Positions 44,081-57,092 of a DNA stretch of 64,000 nucleotides are shown piece after piece; position 1 is the first letter of the stretch; every line of letters begins with the position of its first letter. Where the stretch lies: contig BSYO01000025.1 of NCBI GenBank assembly GCA_033239525.1, positions 2,762,001 through 2,826,000 on the forward strand, in the 5' to 3' direction. This stretch comes from Nepenthes gracilis. Taxonomy: Eukaryota > Streptophyta > Magnoliopsida > Caryophyllales > Nepenthaceae. Below the pieces are notes generated by a model. It saw only the letters and a program-made list of their open reading frames with translations, was not told where the DNA came from and ran no database searches. The position numbers and the translations under genes were made by a program.

Positions 44081-44570
44081 TATTATTATTATTATTTAGC
44101 TGGCAATAAACAATTAATTTTGTACAAAAAATCAAATGGGAAGAAATAATAAATATATTATTCATTCTTACATTTTGTTAATGTCATTGTTAACTTTATT
44201 CTGATATAAAATTTATACGGTATGAAAACCGGTACCCCTTGGTCCTCCCCAATTAATTCTACGTGCAAAGGACTTAGAATGCATTTATTAATTTAGTTGG
44301 GGAACTTTGCATCAATAAGTCATGGTCAATGCCGTGGCCTTAGGGCAAGCCACCAACAACACCATGAGCTCTTCTGTTTTCTTTTCTGGTCAGTGGAAAA
44401 ACAATTGAAAAGAAAATAATATTAAAATAAAAAATATGGTTATTTTCATTTTTTTAATATTATAAATTTTTTAGAACTTTGATATTTATAAAAATAGTAA
44501 AAAAATTTATTTATTTATTTATAGTTATTTTTATTCTATTTATTAGATTATATAGATACTCTTATTGTTT
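44081..44570. repeat. Cluster flank holding two empty insertion sites
   Basis: 44100-44225 parallels 12300-12413 and ends in a ggtat like the target of element 2. 44411-44425 holds the single aatattaa that was duplicated by the solo LTR at 19 kb. 44290-44400 carries the possible thaumatin-like end also seen at 18.9 kb. Confidence 0.6.
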
Positions 44571-44583
44571 GATCCAATATTGA

Positions 44584-44806
44584 CCAAAGACGAGCCCTGA
44601 CTTCCATATCTATTGAGAGGGTTATTTTTTCTATCTTAATTATTTATTTTTAAATAAATAATTATAATTTTATTATGTTAAAATAATTATTTTTTTAATT
44701 TTTTAAATAGTTAAATTATAATTATTAATTAAAAATAAATGATTAAAATATAGTGAATGGATTTTTTTATTTTTATAAGAGATATAACTCTCTTAAATCC
44801 GACGAT
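44584..44806. repeat. AT-rich fold-back, MITE-like
   Basis: Inner arms tcttaattatttatttttaaataaataattataat and its inverse near 44705-44750. A second, truncated copy begins at 63857 (gctttcatatctattaatagg) and runs off the window. The palindromic interior resembles that of the 222-bp MITE. Outer ends are diverged and no TSD was identified. Confidence 0.45.
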
Positions 44807-44809
44807 GTT

Positions 44810-45410
44810 GAATGGTGAAGGTTGTAATTTCTGATTGTGAAGGACGCTGCCTGTCGAATATACTTATGGGACAAATTTAAAAACAAAGAATATTCTCATT
44901 ATTCTCCAATGGTAATAAAAAAAAATTATTGAGAATAATTTCTTTTTCACTAAAATTGAAAATCCCAATTAAAGGATGAAATAAATATTCTTGAAATATG
45001 ATATTTATGGAAAATATTTTTGGTGTAAAAAATAATTTTTTATAAAATAATTTATTACCTATTTATTTTACCTAACTAAATAGCCTTCATGTTCAATCCT
45101 AAGTTTTCTTTAGAAAAGGTGTATGTATGAGAACAGTCAGGGGGAATTTGCACCCTACGAAATTATTAGATTTTTATCTAAATGTTCATATTTTATATTT
45201 TTAGTAAATTTTCTCTTTATATAAGTATTTTAAATTAAAAAATAATTTATTTTATAATTATTTAATTGTGTAGCCTTAAAGTTTCAAGATTTAAGGGTTG
45301 AATGATTTCGTGGGACTGGCTCCAGCGGGTTGAGCTCTTTAATCTCAGATAGTGGTTTCCATAGCTAATGGGAGAAGGGACTTTCCATGTGCTAATAAAT
45401 GTGGAAGGAT
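44810..45410. repeat. Repeat also present at 49620-50230
   Basis: Shared phrases: cgaaattattagattttta, agatttaaRggct, gactggctccagcgggttgagct versus gattggctcctgtgggctgagcc, and gggagaagggactttcc versus gagagaagggaccttcc. No coding potential recognised. Confidence 0.55.
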
Positions 45411-45433
45411 ATGAGTAGCTCTTTACATACCTA

Positions 45434-45680
45434 TTATAATAATTTTAACATTTAGTGATAAAATAATTTATCACTAAAAGATTTAGTGACGAAATATTAA
45501 TTAATCACTAAAAATCTGTCATTACACATTTAGTGACGAATTTTTATTTTGTTATTAAAATATTTTTTTAGAGATAAAAAATAAATTATCACTAAATGAC
45601 ACTCTTTAGTGACAAAATAATTTATCACTAAAATATATATTCTTAATTTGTCACTAAATAATATGTTTAATGGTAAATAA
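45434..45680. repeat. CACTA subterminal repeat field
   Basis: About ten copies of tttagtga(c/t) and its inverse tcactaaa within 250 bp, often as hairpins (tttagtgataaa followed by tttatcactaaa). Such arrays flank CACTA elements and bind their DNA-binding product. The CACTA terminus itself is not found next to it. Confidence 0.6.
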
Positions 45681-46699
45681 ATATTATAAAAATATATATA
45701 ACTATAGTTAAAATTTTAACATAAATATTACATTTATATTAATAAAAAAACACAAATGAATTTCATATAATAAAATAATATTATCTTACAATAATTTTAA
45801 AAAAATATGTAATATATTCTCACAAATTTATGAATAAAACTATACAATATTATTCTCTCGTAGCCTTCAAAATGTACTGAGTTTTATTCATCTATATTAA
45901 TTTATTTACTTGAGTAACCTAAAAGTTTAATAATAATAATAATATTAGTATAAATATTTTTTTATAATTTAATAAAATATACTTAAATTTAAAGTTTACA
46001 ATCTAAATTTGAACTTGCATGCATACTTCATTTGAGTGTTGAGATTATCTGACTTGGTCTTTTATATTTTTGGATATTTAGCTGTCATGGGTAATGAATT
46101 ATTTTATAAATAGCTCTAATATAATTCTAAATATATCAATATAATCTAATTATACTTAAAAATAAATTAAATAAATATGAGAAATAATATTTTTGACATT
46201 CCTTCAAAGGCTTAAACTCAAGATAAATTATAAATACTAACTTTAATTTGAAGATTAATTCAAGATACTAACAAGCAAGGGTTTCTGGTGAGCATTACAC
46301 TATTAAAATTATAGATACCACAATTTTTTCTCTTAGGAGAATATCAAAATTATCAAACAAAACACAAATATTGGTGCATGTCCTGCACATCCGAGAACAT
46401 CCAAACAGTGGGGGAATGGAGCAAACAAAGGAAGAAGTAAGCAACAACAACATGTGCGGTTTCTATTCACGCCGAGCTCAACTCCTTCGTAAAATAATTT
46501 TATTTCAAAAATAAGCTTAAGTAAGACCTACCTTCTTACTACAATCAGTTACTTTTTCCGAGGCAAAACTCCCTATGAAGGCTCCAAAGAAAGGTTAGCC
46601 TTTTTCATCATCCGAGCAGTTTTTTCTTTGGTCTATATTATGAATAGACAATCAATGAATTGATGATCATCAAATATTTATAATGAACAAAATGTGTTG

Positions 46700-48510
46700 T
46701 ATTATATAGAATTTTTTCTGAATACAATCTCATTTCTCTGCCTAGTAAATATAAGGTTATACCTTGGACACTTATGAATGTTATACCAATTAATATGTTT
46801 TCTTATATACTCGTTAGAACCAAATTTTTTAAAAGTTTCTCTATGACCATTTTTCTCGGAAATAGATTCATTGAAAAGAATTAAAGCTGGCACATTTCCA
46901 TACTTGATACTATCAAAAGTACTGTTATCCATAATCAAGACCTTGTGTAAGTTTCAGATTTCTTAATACCTACAATATTTAATTCAAGTGCCTGAAAAAA
47001 AAAAGTTATAAGCAAATAATAAAAAAATATTACAGAGTTTACTTTAACAAAAGAAGCATATGCATTTGGTAATAGAAGAAAGAGAAGGTGATCATTAAAG
47101 AGAGAGTGAAATGGTTTTGGGTTGGATCCAAACAGTGGACTATGGTAGTTAAAGATTTACGGTAATAACACGTATATTTTTAGATGTACTTTAGAATAAT
47201 AATAATCAAGGATGTCATTATGTCCTAAACATAACTTCGGAGCATGTCGTATTTTTATAGTTTTGTCAAAAATTTTTTTTATCAAATCTCCATTTATAAT
47301 TAGTATTTAAAAATTTACAATGACACATATAATACAATTTATTATCATATGACAATCTATAAGATGAAGTATCAACATTACAATTAGGACAAACAAATTT
47401 TTCTTTTGTACTCCAACATATGATAAATTTACATAAGGTGAAAAATCATTAATAGTCCACAATAATGATACATGTAATTTATAATCGTATGAACTGAAGG
47501 TAGCATAGGTTACCTAGCATACCATAATTCCATAAGTTTATCTATTAATAATTTTAAGAATATATCAATATTATTTTCATGAGCTTTTGGACCAGTAATT
47601 AATAATGACAATATAAAATATTTATTTTTTATACACATCAATGGTGGGAGATTATATGGAACTAATATCACTGGCCATATACTATAAGATGTACTTAAAT
47701 TGTTAAATGGATTAAATTTATCAGAAGTTAAGCCAAGCCTCACATTTTAGGGATCCGGTGCAAAGTTTGAGTATATTTTATCAAAAAACTTTGAAACTTT
47801 TGAATCAGCTGGATGTCTCAAAACTCTGTTATCAAGGTGTTTCTCATTATATTATCGCATATGAGATATTATTTTTGAAAACATGTAAAATTTTTAAAGT
47901 CTATGTCCTAGTGAAAAACGACGAAAAATTTTATGCGAAACTTTTTTTTCCTTTATCATTATCGATTTTTCACCTTGAACACCAACAAATTAGATAGTTT
48001 TGATATTTTTTATATATAATTTGATAAAGGATATTATCATTCTTACAAATATCAATATTAATATGATCTAATCTTAAATCTCTTGTATATTTCTTTGTTT
48101 CATAAGAATTACTTTAAAAATTCTTGTCATTAAAGAATACTAGTTTTAATAAATTTAATAGTGTTGAGAAAAATTTACCACTCTAACCATTAATACACTT
48201 CAAATAGAGAAGATGTAAAATAAATTTTAATTTAGTGAAACGATCACAACCTGAAAAATAATTCTTGTTTAGCATATTTCATGAGTCTATAAAAATTTTG
48301 AGGCATTGCATTATTTTGATTAGTTTTATCACCAACTTGATCGATATCCTCACTGAATTCCAAATTTCTAACATTTGTGGTATCATGGATCAGAAAAATG
48401 GTGTCATTATATCCAAAATTATTATCTCCACTTTCTTTCCCATCATCATCATATTCCTTATCAGTAGTAAAATTATTTTTTTTTAATGAAAAGTTTATTA
48501 TTTGCAATCT
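46700..48510 (-). pseudogene. CACTA (En/Spm) TNP2-type transposase remnant
   Basis: Minus strand, many stops. The clearest block (47743-47510) reads RLGLTSDKFNPF, STSYSIWPVILVPYNLPP, and LLITGPKAHENNIDIFL, a textbook Transposase_21 (TNP2) core. Upstream 48507-48244 is acidic then NFYRLMKYAKQELF, as seen before that core. Downstream near 47430 a phrase like YHYCGLLMIFHLM follows. The ORF at 46938-46702 is in the right place but is not recognisable. A fossil autonomous CACTA copy; its subterminal motifs match the small CACTA-type ends in the two pseudogenes. Confidence 0.8.
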
Positions 48511-48829
48511 CTTAATATTTCATATATAATTAAGTGATTAAAGATTATTTTTCTATTAAGATAAAAAAGATTGTTACAATTATTGTATGGATAATATATC
48601 TTATTATCTTTTCTAGCTTTTGAAAATGCAAAATCAAGAAATTCAACGGCTCTTTTTTTATACTTTGATTTTTGTCTGTTATTAACACTCTGATAATTTA
48701 TCTAACTATTATCCATATTATAATAAAAATAAAAAAAGTTAGTGTTAATAAACCAAATGTAGATAAACCATATTGTAAAAAGATAAGTAAATAAATAGAT
48801 AATGAAAATTAAATCAAACTCCTTCTATA

Positions 48830-49610
48830 AGAATGATTTTATTTTATTTAATAGAATAATTATATAATTGTTAGTTTGCTGTTATCTCAACTATCATAAT
48901 TTTTTCTCCTTCAAAGCCTCTTTTTTATATTTTTTTGGGGATCCATTTTTTTTATTTGGCAAGTTTCTGCTGTACCTTCCTTTTTTCTTTTGCAATGGTT
49001 AAATACTTTCCTACTTTTCTCTATTTAGTCTTCATTTTGAACCGATCATTGTTATCATGATGGACCAAATCATGTAATGACTTATGATCTAATGGTGTAG
49101 GGCGTCAATTGTGATGTGCTATATACTCAAGTTATTCACCTAACTTTAAATAATTAAAGATATACCTAATAAGAAAATATACAATAGTAAAAATTAGATT
49201 CATAATCTTAAGTTTAATCAAACTGTCTTAAATTTTTATAGCAATTACATAAGCAAGAAGAACTTAATTTTGTAAGAAAAAATGAATGGAAATAAATAAT
49301 AAATATATTATTAATCCTTATTTTTCATAATATCATTATTAACTTTATTCTGGAATAAAATTTATACGGTATGAAAATATTGCCAGATATATGTTATTAC
49401 ATATATGGTATATAAATTTTAAATAAACATTTTAAATTAAATTTATGTTTATTTTTTGGAGTTTTTTAATAGTACGCATATATAATTCAACGTATAGTAA
49501 TTCTAACCCCAAACCCACGTTGGAACTACTACTCTCAGGTCCTCCCCACTTAATTCTACGTACTGTGGACCTACAACGCATTAATTAATTTCATATCTAA
49601 GTGTTGACGA
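48830..49610. repeat. Orphan thaumatin upstream-flank copy
   Basis: 48840-49260 matches the gene-upstream flank (ttagtttgctgttatctc, ttagtcttcattttgaacc, gatctaatggtgtaggg) but no thaumatin coding sequence lies to its left. Instead it abuts the CACTA remnant. 49368-49372 is the unoccupied site matching the target of element 2. Confidence 0.65.
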
Positions 49611-52190
49611 ACTTAGTTCCATGAATAATATTTTCGTTATTTTCCTATGATTATAAAAAAATTATTGAGAATAATTCTTTTCGCTAAAATTAAAAATTCC
49701 AACTAAACGATGATATAAATATTCTTGAAATACGAGCCACCATGTTCAATGCTGAGTTTTCGTGAAACAGGATTCTTTGCCTGTTTCTTTTTATTTTTAT
49801 TTTATTTTTGGGTTAACTCAAAAAATAATTTAAAAGAAAATGATAAAAAGGGGTGAATGATCCTACTTTGCAAAGCATGATCCCGTGCCCTAGTTAAAGT
49901 AAGTTAGAGGGCCAACCCGCCACGATTGGAGCCTTGTGTCCTATGAAATTATTAGATTTTTTATTTATAGTTAGATGTTTAAAAATTTTATGCTGTTAGG
50001 TATATTTTGGTATTTTTTTTGTAGAATATAAAATATTTTAATATTTTTAAAAAATGATTTATTTTATAACTTTTTAATTATATAAAATAGGTAGGTTTAA
50101 ATTTTTAAGATTTAAAGGCTAAAGGACGAAGTAGGGCTCTTGCGGGATTGGCTCCTGTGGGCTGAGCCCCTTAATCTTACTTAGGGGAACCCATAACTGA
50201 CGAGAGAAGGGACCTTCCGTAAAGGGGCATGAAGGGTGCTCCATCTTATCTCATAGATTTGAAAAATCCACAATCTATTATTTTATTTAAAAAATTCCTC
50301 AATAATTTGGAGATTTTATCATCAATTTAATACGTCCATCTGAAATAGAAAATTAAGATTAAATATCTTTAAAATTTTTAAAATTAATTATAATTCATTC
50401 TGTATAATTTTTTGTGTATGGTTAAATTTTAATTGTCCATTTCAAAATAGATAACTAACATTAAAATAAAATTCCTGATTTTATTAGTCTTATTATTTTA
50501 ATTGTCCAAATACGATACCCAAACTTGAGTCGGACCCGACAAAACATCCACTTACGTGTTAATAATTTCATATCCCAATCCCTACATAAATCATAAGTTT
50601 TAGCATGCTAAGTATTTAGATAATTATTAAAAAATTATATAATTTGTGAAAAGAAGAATATTCTTTTCTTTATCAGAAAATATAAAAAGCTATTTGTATT
50701 CGTGTAAAACTTTTGATTTATTTATACATGGACTATTGTAGAAATTAGTGGTGATATATAATGATATGTCTTAGTATATTGTAGTGGTAATTGAGGTTGA
50801 ACCCATCATTTACGGGTTGAAAGTAGCATTTAACACTCTCTATAAAAATTATATATATTACGACTCACCTAAGAGTTTTAAATTGTAGCGTAAGACCGTA
50901 CTAATCGTTTGTTCATAAGAATTTATATGATTTGAACGTATTTTAATGGTACATTATTAAATAAATGAATTGAATTGTTAATCTGAAAATTTATGCATGA
51001 ATGATATTGAAATTATATGACTTTATATTTGATTTTAATCATATTTCTTTTAACATTATTTTGATTTAAATTAGATACTTTATTATGAAAATTTATATAT
51101 TTTATTGAGTAATTGGTTCACTCCTATTTTTATTTTTACTAACATTTCAAATTAAAAAATTTGGGACAATCTTGTTGGTAATGGAAGAATTGGAAGGAAT
51201 GTTCATGGATTAGAAATAGGACCTATAATTTCTGAATGATATATTCTTGTATTGGAACAATAGATTTAGGACGTTTATTTATTACAGTTGAATGGCTATC
51301 TATAAATTGTTAATGTGATATTGTGTTGATAATTTAGTGGGATTTTTAGTTTGTCCAATGCGATGTCTAATACGAATTTACTTATTTTGATTTTAGTATG
51401 GACATATCTTTTTGCGGTTGTTGTATGGTTGATGATTGGAGTCACTTAGAATATTACCATTTGGATCCTATGATTAAATTTTTTATTTTTCATCTCGGTT
51501 GGTTAATGATAGTTGACATTTGATGCAAGTTCATGTTTAATATTTATTTGCGATTTTAACATTTTGTCGACAAATTTTTGAATCTTTAGATTTGAAATGA
51601 GTTAAGATAATAATTAAATTAATACAAGAAGAAATAAATTTTTTGGGATCAGAGATGTGACAAGAACCATCGGCTGAGTATAACGCATGGCCTACTTATG
51701 AAAGGTTGTGTCGTGCTGAATTTGACTCTCGAAAAAAAACAAAGAAAGTAGGATAAAGAGAGAAGAAAATTTAAAAAAATGCAGGAAGCATTATAAATAA
51801 ATAGATTTAATTTTATTTTATGGATCAAATATTCAATATTATAATTTATAATAAAAAAATATATATTTAATAATTCACTTATTTTTTTAAAATTTTGCTT
51901 AAATTTGCATTCATACCCTTGACGCTATTTTTGGAGTCATATTCATTATTGCTACTCAAAATAATTATGTTTCTGATGCGATCGTTTATATATAGACAAT
52001 CCATGATATCAATATACATTTTTATTATTTTTGATGTCATTATACCTTTTTTCATCTACTACTCGATCCTCAGTGTTAAAAATTGATTTGAATGTTACTG
52101 TACTTACTAATAGGGTTAAGAAATCTCTTAAAATTGATACTAATACAAAAAATATGTACTCATTAACGTTTTATTATTCTAAAACATTGT
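49611..52190. other. AT-rich intergenic DNA, no gene seen
   Basis: 49620-50230 repeats 44810-45410. From 50230 to 52190 nothing could be identified: short ORFs without motifs, no tRNA-like folds noticed. 50760-51000 (acccatcatttacgggttgaaagt) has the look of LTR-flank DNA but is unassigned. Confidence 0.5.
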
Positions 52191-52199
52191 GAAAAGGCA

Positions 52200-53110
52200 C
52201 TCTTTGTGCTAACGAGATACACTCAAGTTTCGACCCCGACAAATATAGCGGAAGCAGTAAAAATAAATATCCAATACACGTAAATAATATTTAATTCTAG
52301 ATACTAATGATACTAACAAGCATGCAAAGTATATACGAGTATAAGCAGTAATAAAAAGACACGATTTTTGGTGACGAAGGGAAAACTCGATACCCACGGT
52401 AATCGAGAAAAAATCCTCCGGGTTTCAACGGCCAGGGAAGCAATGCACTATGAAAATCAACTTACAGACCGGGTGGTAACGATGCGCTAACCTAGCCGAC
52501 TTACTCCCATCTCGTGATCTCTACCAAGGAACTCCTTGGATTTGCTCGCGACAATGGAACCTGACACCTTCCGATCTTCACGTCAATCTTCCCTCTCTAG
52601 TCACTTGAATTGTCGAACACGATCGGGTCTCCTTCTTCATGAACCAACGTCTCCAACGGAGGTAGAAGGAAGTGTATCAATGGTTAATGTAAGGTGATGA
52701 GAAAACTTATTTGAATATGAAGATCAATCTTGTAACTTTAGGTTTTCTCAAGAGAAACAATATCAATGAGCATAAGTAACTTTCTTCTCAAAAGAGGCAT
52801 GAACTTGGTCTGTCAAAAGTCCTTAGGGTTTTAAAAACATAAGCCAAGTATTTATAGATGGCTCAAAATTTGTATTTAAAAACTTGCCCGTTGCACCGGC
52901 GCTCGAGCGCAGCTCGAGCCCGCGGCGGGCGCACGGAGGGTTTCCAGAAAAACCCCACGTGTGCTCAAGCGCGGAGAGGCGCACAGCGAGCGGAGACCAT
53001 TCTGGATTTTGGGCTCGAGCGGGTATCGAGCGCACGACGAGCAGGGACCATTCTGGAATTTAAGCTCGAGCGGGTATCGAGCGCACGACGAGTGGGGACC
53101 ATAGTCTACA
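52200..53110 (-). mobile_element. Probable LTR-type segment, minus orientation, class unresolved
   Basis: Gene-like composition without an ORF. On the minus strand CTATAAATACTTGG (about 52858-52845) is a good TATA box. GC-rich gctcgagcgc motifs precede it. It resembles an LTR promoter but no partner LTR or internal domain was found. Confidence 0.35.
52995..53100. repeat. 51-bp tandem repeat, two copies
   Basis: gaccattctgga, then gctcgagcgggtatcgagcg, starts at 52995 and 53046, with gacc again at 53097. Rich in CpG inside an AT-rich region. Confidence 0.8.
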
Positions 53111-55274
53111 ATGCATTCGATTACATAAATACCAATTTAAACCATAATAGAATTAAAACTCACCAAATCAGACGAATGACTGACAAATCACAACCATAGT
53201 CTACAATGCATTCGAATATTTTACTCTGAAGGAATAAAATAGAAAAAGTGAGTATAATACTCAGCAAATATCTTATTTTAAATAAAAGGAGTCTAATAAA
53301 TCAGAGAAAATATCAAATGAAAAAAATTCGTTCAAATGATAAAATAAATCCAAATCGCTGATAAAATAAATTCAATGAAAAATTCAAGATCCAAGATCCA
53401 AAATTCAATGGTAGTCTTGTACGAAAATTAAATATCTAAATCCAAAATAATTATCTAAATTATAAAACAGTTCTCGTCGGGACGTGTATATATATATATA
53501 AACAAAATAGAAGTGATTTGGATCAATTCCAATAGGCAATTAGTCAATTTCAAAGTTCAAGTCTGGAGTCCGGTCTGAGTCCAAGTCCAAGTCCAAAGCC
53601 CAATTAACTTGTGATTGGGGTAGAATCCAATAGTTGAATGATCCAATAGCATACACAAAAGGCAAAATAGTATCGTAGTAGATAGTTTAAAGGTCCGGAT
53701 TAAAATATATAGTCTAAAATTATTTGTACGAGACATACCATGGCCCCAAATGAAGGCAAAATCGACGAATCTAAAATCTAAGTCTAAAATTCAAATTGAA
53801 ACCGAAGTCTAATAAAATTAATATAGAGATACAAATTATGCATTAAATTTGAATTCCGATTATTTAAAAACTACCTTGAGGAAGGGTTACATATAATCCC
53901 GATAACCTTAGGTAAAATAAATACAAATTAGGCAAACATGTATGACCACTCATGTACTCTGTACCCATGAGTAAGGTTACTCACTATTGTTTGTCACCCA
54001 TGACTTTGAGTACAATTCTAAAACTTATCAGATATATTAGGACGTTCGAATATATTCTAAGGTCAAATCAAATTATCCAAATGAGAATGGTCACTACTCC
54101 AAACCTTTTCTACTAGCGGAAAGAGATTTTCAAATAACAAAATATTTTTCCGTCGGGAATGGCCAGAATATCAAATATTCAAAAACCAAATGTAGTGACC
54201 ACGACCCGACACGTGCATGTGACTGCATGGGCCATGCAGAGTTTCATACTCATTTTTCTATAAATATACTGATATAAAAATATACAGTGTCTAATAAATT
54301 ATTCAGAATTTTAAAAAAATATTAAACCCTCCAAAATCATAAAATCGAATCCAGAAATATCAAAATTAGCCAATGAACTATATATACATGTCCAGATTAA
54401 ACAGATCGAGCAGATAAAATTATATGCACGTTAGTAAAAATTTTAAATAGTATCTAAAATATTTCAGATATTAAATCAGACCAAAGAGAGGGCTAGGGCT
54501 TACAAATATTTGTCTGGATTTCATATTTTACAGATCTAAAAAAATGATGTCCCAAAACACTTGGATCGGGCATTTCTCTTCCTTGTCGACGCGAAGCCCG
54601 TGTGCTACCCTCTCTCTCCTCTGTATGAGCTTCCTGCGTGCTGCTGCTACCTGCGTGGCTGTCGTCGGCCTTCCTGACATCACACCGCTAGCGCCGGCGC
54701 CGGCACCACAGCCCTACCGCCTGATTCTTCGAGCGTAGTTCTCTCTCCTCGCACAAACCCTCCCCTTTCTCTTTCTCTTTGCGTGCTTCTGCCTCATGCT
54801 ACTGCATATCTACGGCCATAGCCGGTCACCGGTGAGTCACCACCGACCCCGTCGACCACCGCAACATCACCTCCGTACACCGCTGCTGCGGTTGCTGCCG
54901 ACAACACCGTTGGCCACTTCGATGGCCTCGCCTTTGTGCCCCTCAACCACCACCAGCCAAACCTTTAGCCGCTGACGACCACCGGCACCATGCCATCCTC
55001 ACCACATGTCGCTGTCTCTGGCCACCTCCCTCCTTCTCCTCTGTTCTTTGCGCCAAAACCCTAGCTCCCCTCCATCTCTCTCCCCGATCCCTTCTGACCT
55101 TATTTTCTTTTATTATTTTTTTCTTATGTTATATTATTATATATTATTATATTATTACTATTATATTTTATATTTTTATATTTTTATTTTAAAATCCAAA
55201 TCGATATTCGACGATAGCATGAGTGCACCTCGGGCGCTAACCCGACTGATCTAAATGAAATTTGGGATATTACA
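53111..55274 (-). mobile_element. LTR-type sequence with TGTAATATCCC start, left end unresolved
   Basis: Minus strand begins TGTAATATCCCAAATTTC at 55274, the usual start of Del/Tekay-type LTRs. 53880-53960 shares ccgataaccttaggtaaaataa with 33600-33625 of the 2.25-kb LTR, so the two are distant relatives. The Ser/Pro/Thr-rich ORFs at 54544-55100 are low-complexity translation of a CT-rich stretch, not a gene. No TSD was found, and a possible inner end is tgtagtgacc at 54191. Confidence 0.5.
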
Positions 55275-55660
55275 ATTGATTTAAAATTAGGACAACTATG
55301 ACCAAAAAGAGCAGGAAAGATAAAAAAATAGAATACCTAGGAAAAACTTAGCACAAATGTTAGATTTTTTTTTTTTGAAAACAATCCATTCAGAGGCCGA
55401 ATAGATATTGAGTATATCCAGATATATATGAAGGTTGTGGACTGGCCGTACGTGAAGGCGGTTGAGTGGATGAGTCTGAGGCTGGATCATCATCCGAAAC
55501 ATCATCCCACCGGACTTGAAAATCTTGGACTTGTTTTGAGAGTTGTTACTGCATTTAGACCATCTAGACCATCATGGTATCTAATTGGGCCTTTTGGCCT
55601 ACCATTTGTTTGGTAGCTTTAGTAGATCATTTAGTGGAGACAAATAATCTTGGTGATCTA
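55275..55660. other. Short unassigned interval left of viral fragment
   Basis: 55380-55560 has mixed composition with a weak acidic ORF on the minus strand. A tggtatc heptamer at 55575-55581, about 80 bp before the viral ATG, could be the stub of a tRNA-Met primer-binding site, but seven bases is too little to rely on. Confidence 0.3.
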
Positions 55661-57092
55661 ATGGCTTCGAGACTAAGATGAATATTTAGGAGTAGTAATT
55701 CGAATCATAATACAACGATAAATACTAGAGAATCACTAATTATACTTAATAATGGTCATAATTATTCTAGCTGGACTATACCTAATCAACACATAGAAGA
55801 AATTTATCAAATAAAAACTTTTAATTTTAAAACTGTTTTAGCAATTAAAGATCATGAACAAACCATCTCAATTAAAAATGAATACGAAAAAATTAAATTA
55901 TTATCAAAACTATCCAATGAAAGATTTAAACAATAAGGCTATAATTATATTCATTATGGATTAATTCAAATAGCAATCAAACCATTAATTAAATTAGGAA
56001 TTGATACACCAATTTTATTATATTTAAGAGACCAAATATTACTAAAATATAAAGACTCTATATTAACAATTGCTCAATCTAATTTATGTAATGGATCAAT
56101 TTATTTTAATTGTGTACTCAATTTTATAGTAGATCTCAATGATCCAACTATATTTAACACATTAGTATTTAATGTTCATCTCCCTGGATTAGTACAATAG
56201 GAAGAAAGGAGAAGATTTTTAATTCTTTATCAAATCTATTTTAAATTTGCTTACTAGTCAATTTAATACAAGATGTCTTATTCAGATTTCATCTGGTGAG
56301 ACAATAGTGTTATAAGTAGAAACTGAACATGCTACTGTTTTTACTCTAAAATTATTAAAATGGGATGAGATCACTCTATCACAAGAATGACAAGTTGATC
56401 TTCCCCAATCATCAAAACATACAACAAGAAGAGAATTTACTGATATCACTGAAACACCTAAAGGCAATATTATTTTTAATTTTAGTCAACTATAAAATTA
56501 TTTACCTAGATTATTAAGTTATAATAATACAAGACCTCCACCAATTATTTCAAATTATAAAAATTTTAATTAAGAAAATTTTTGACCATCAACTAATACA
56601 AGATACCAATCTACGTATTTATATGAAACAAGAAATGTAGAAAGTAAAAATCATATTCTCAAAATTATTACACAACCAACCCCACAATCACCAACTCTAT
56701 CAGAAATGTAAACTATTAATGTAATAAATATTAAAAAAATTATCCCAGATATTGATACACTTAGAAAAGAATTTATGTTAAAAGATAATAATCTTAAAAA
56801 TTGATATTTTATTACTATTATCAAAGAACAAACAGAAAAATATAAAATTCTGTGAAAACATACAATGAACTTACTCAAATAGAATTTATCATTTTTTTTT
56901 TGAATGATTTATTCCATATATAAGAAATATTAATCAACTAGATACAAATAAAAATATTAAAAAAATTTTTTAAAATAATATATCTACTATTACAAAAGCT
57001 AATGAATATAAAAATAATAATTTGACTAAATAAAATATATATCAATCTAGAATAATTTTTACCCTAGAAAAGGAAACAAAAGAAGAAATTGA
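55661..57092 (+). pseudogene. Endogenous caulimovirid fragment (movement-protein region), decayed
   Basis: An A-rich stretch reads in one frame from an ATG at 55661 to 56200 with in-frame stops at 55679, 55934 and 56198. Its core, 55937-56190, has the signature of the caulimovirid 30K-type movement protein: YNYIHYG, IAIKPL, PILLYLRD, and an FNVHLPG end. After a frame change near 56205-56235 similarity goes on with short blocks such as TEHATVFT and RREFTDITET, then a decayed linker. Nothing of protease, RT or RNase H is present. The polyprotein-like order suggests a petuvirus or florendovirus relative. Cell-to-cell transport was its ancestral role. Many stops mean no product. It stops at the breakpoint of the segmental duplication. 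Confidence 0.75.

Noticed and set aside
45434..45680. CRISPR-like array (short repeats with spacers)
   Set aside because: Repeats are inverted as well as direct, irregularly spaced, eukaryotic context; fits CACTA subterminal repeats.
46702..46938. Separate host gene (78 codons)
   Set aside because: Lies downstream of the TNP2 core in a stop-ridden CACTA remnant; not recognisable alone.
54544..55254. Ser/Pro/Thr-rich ORFs that look like small secreted or cell-wall proteins
   Set aside because: Lie inside LTR-type DNA whose end (TGTAATATCCC on the minus strand) is visible; composition comes from CT-rich tracts.
55296..55505. Minus-strand ORF with Met/His-rich start
   Set aside because: Too short and without homologous context.
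55661..57092. An active or inducible viral copy
   Set aside because: Only the movement-protein part is present, with several stops and a frame change; no RT, protease or coat regions in the window.
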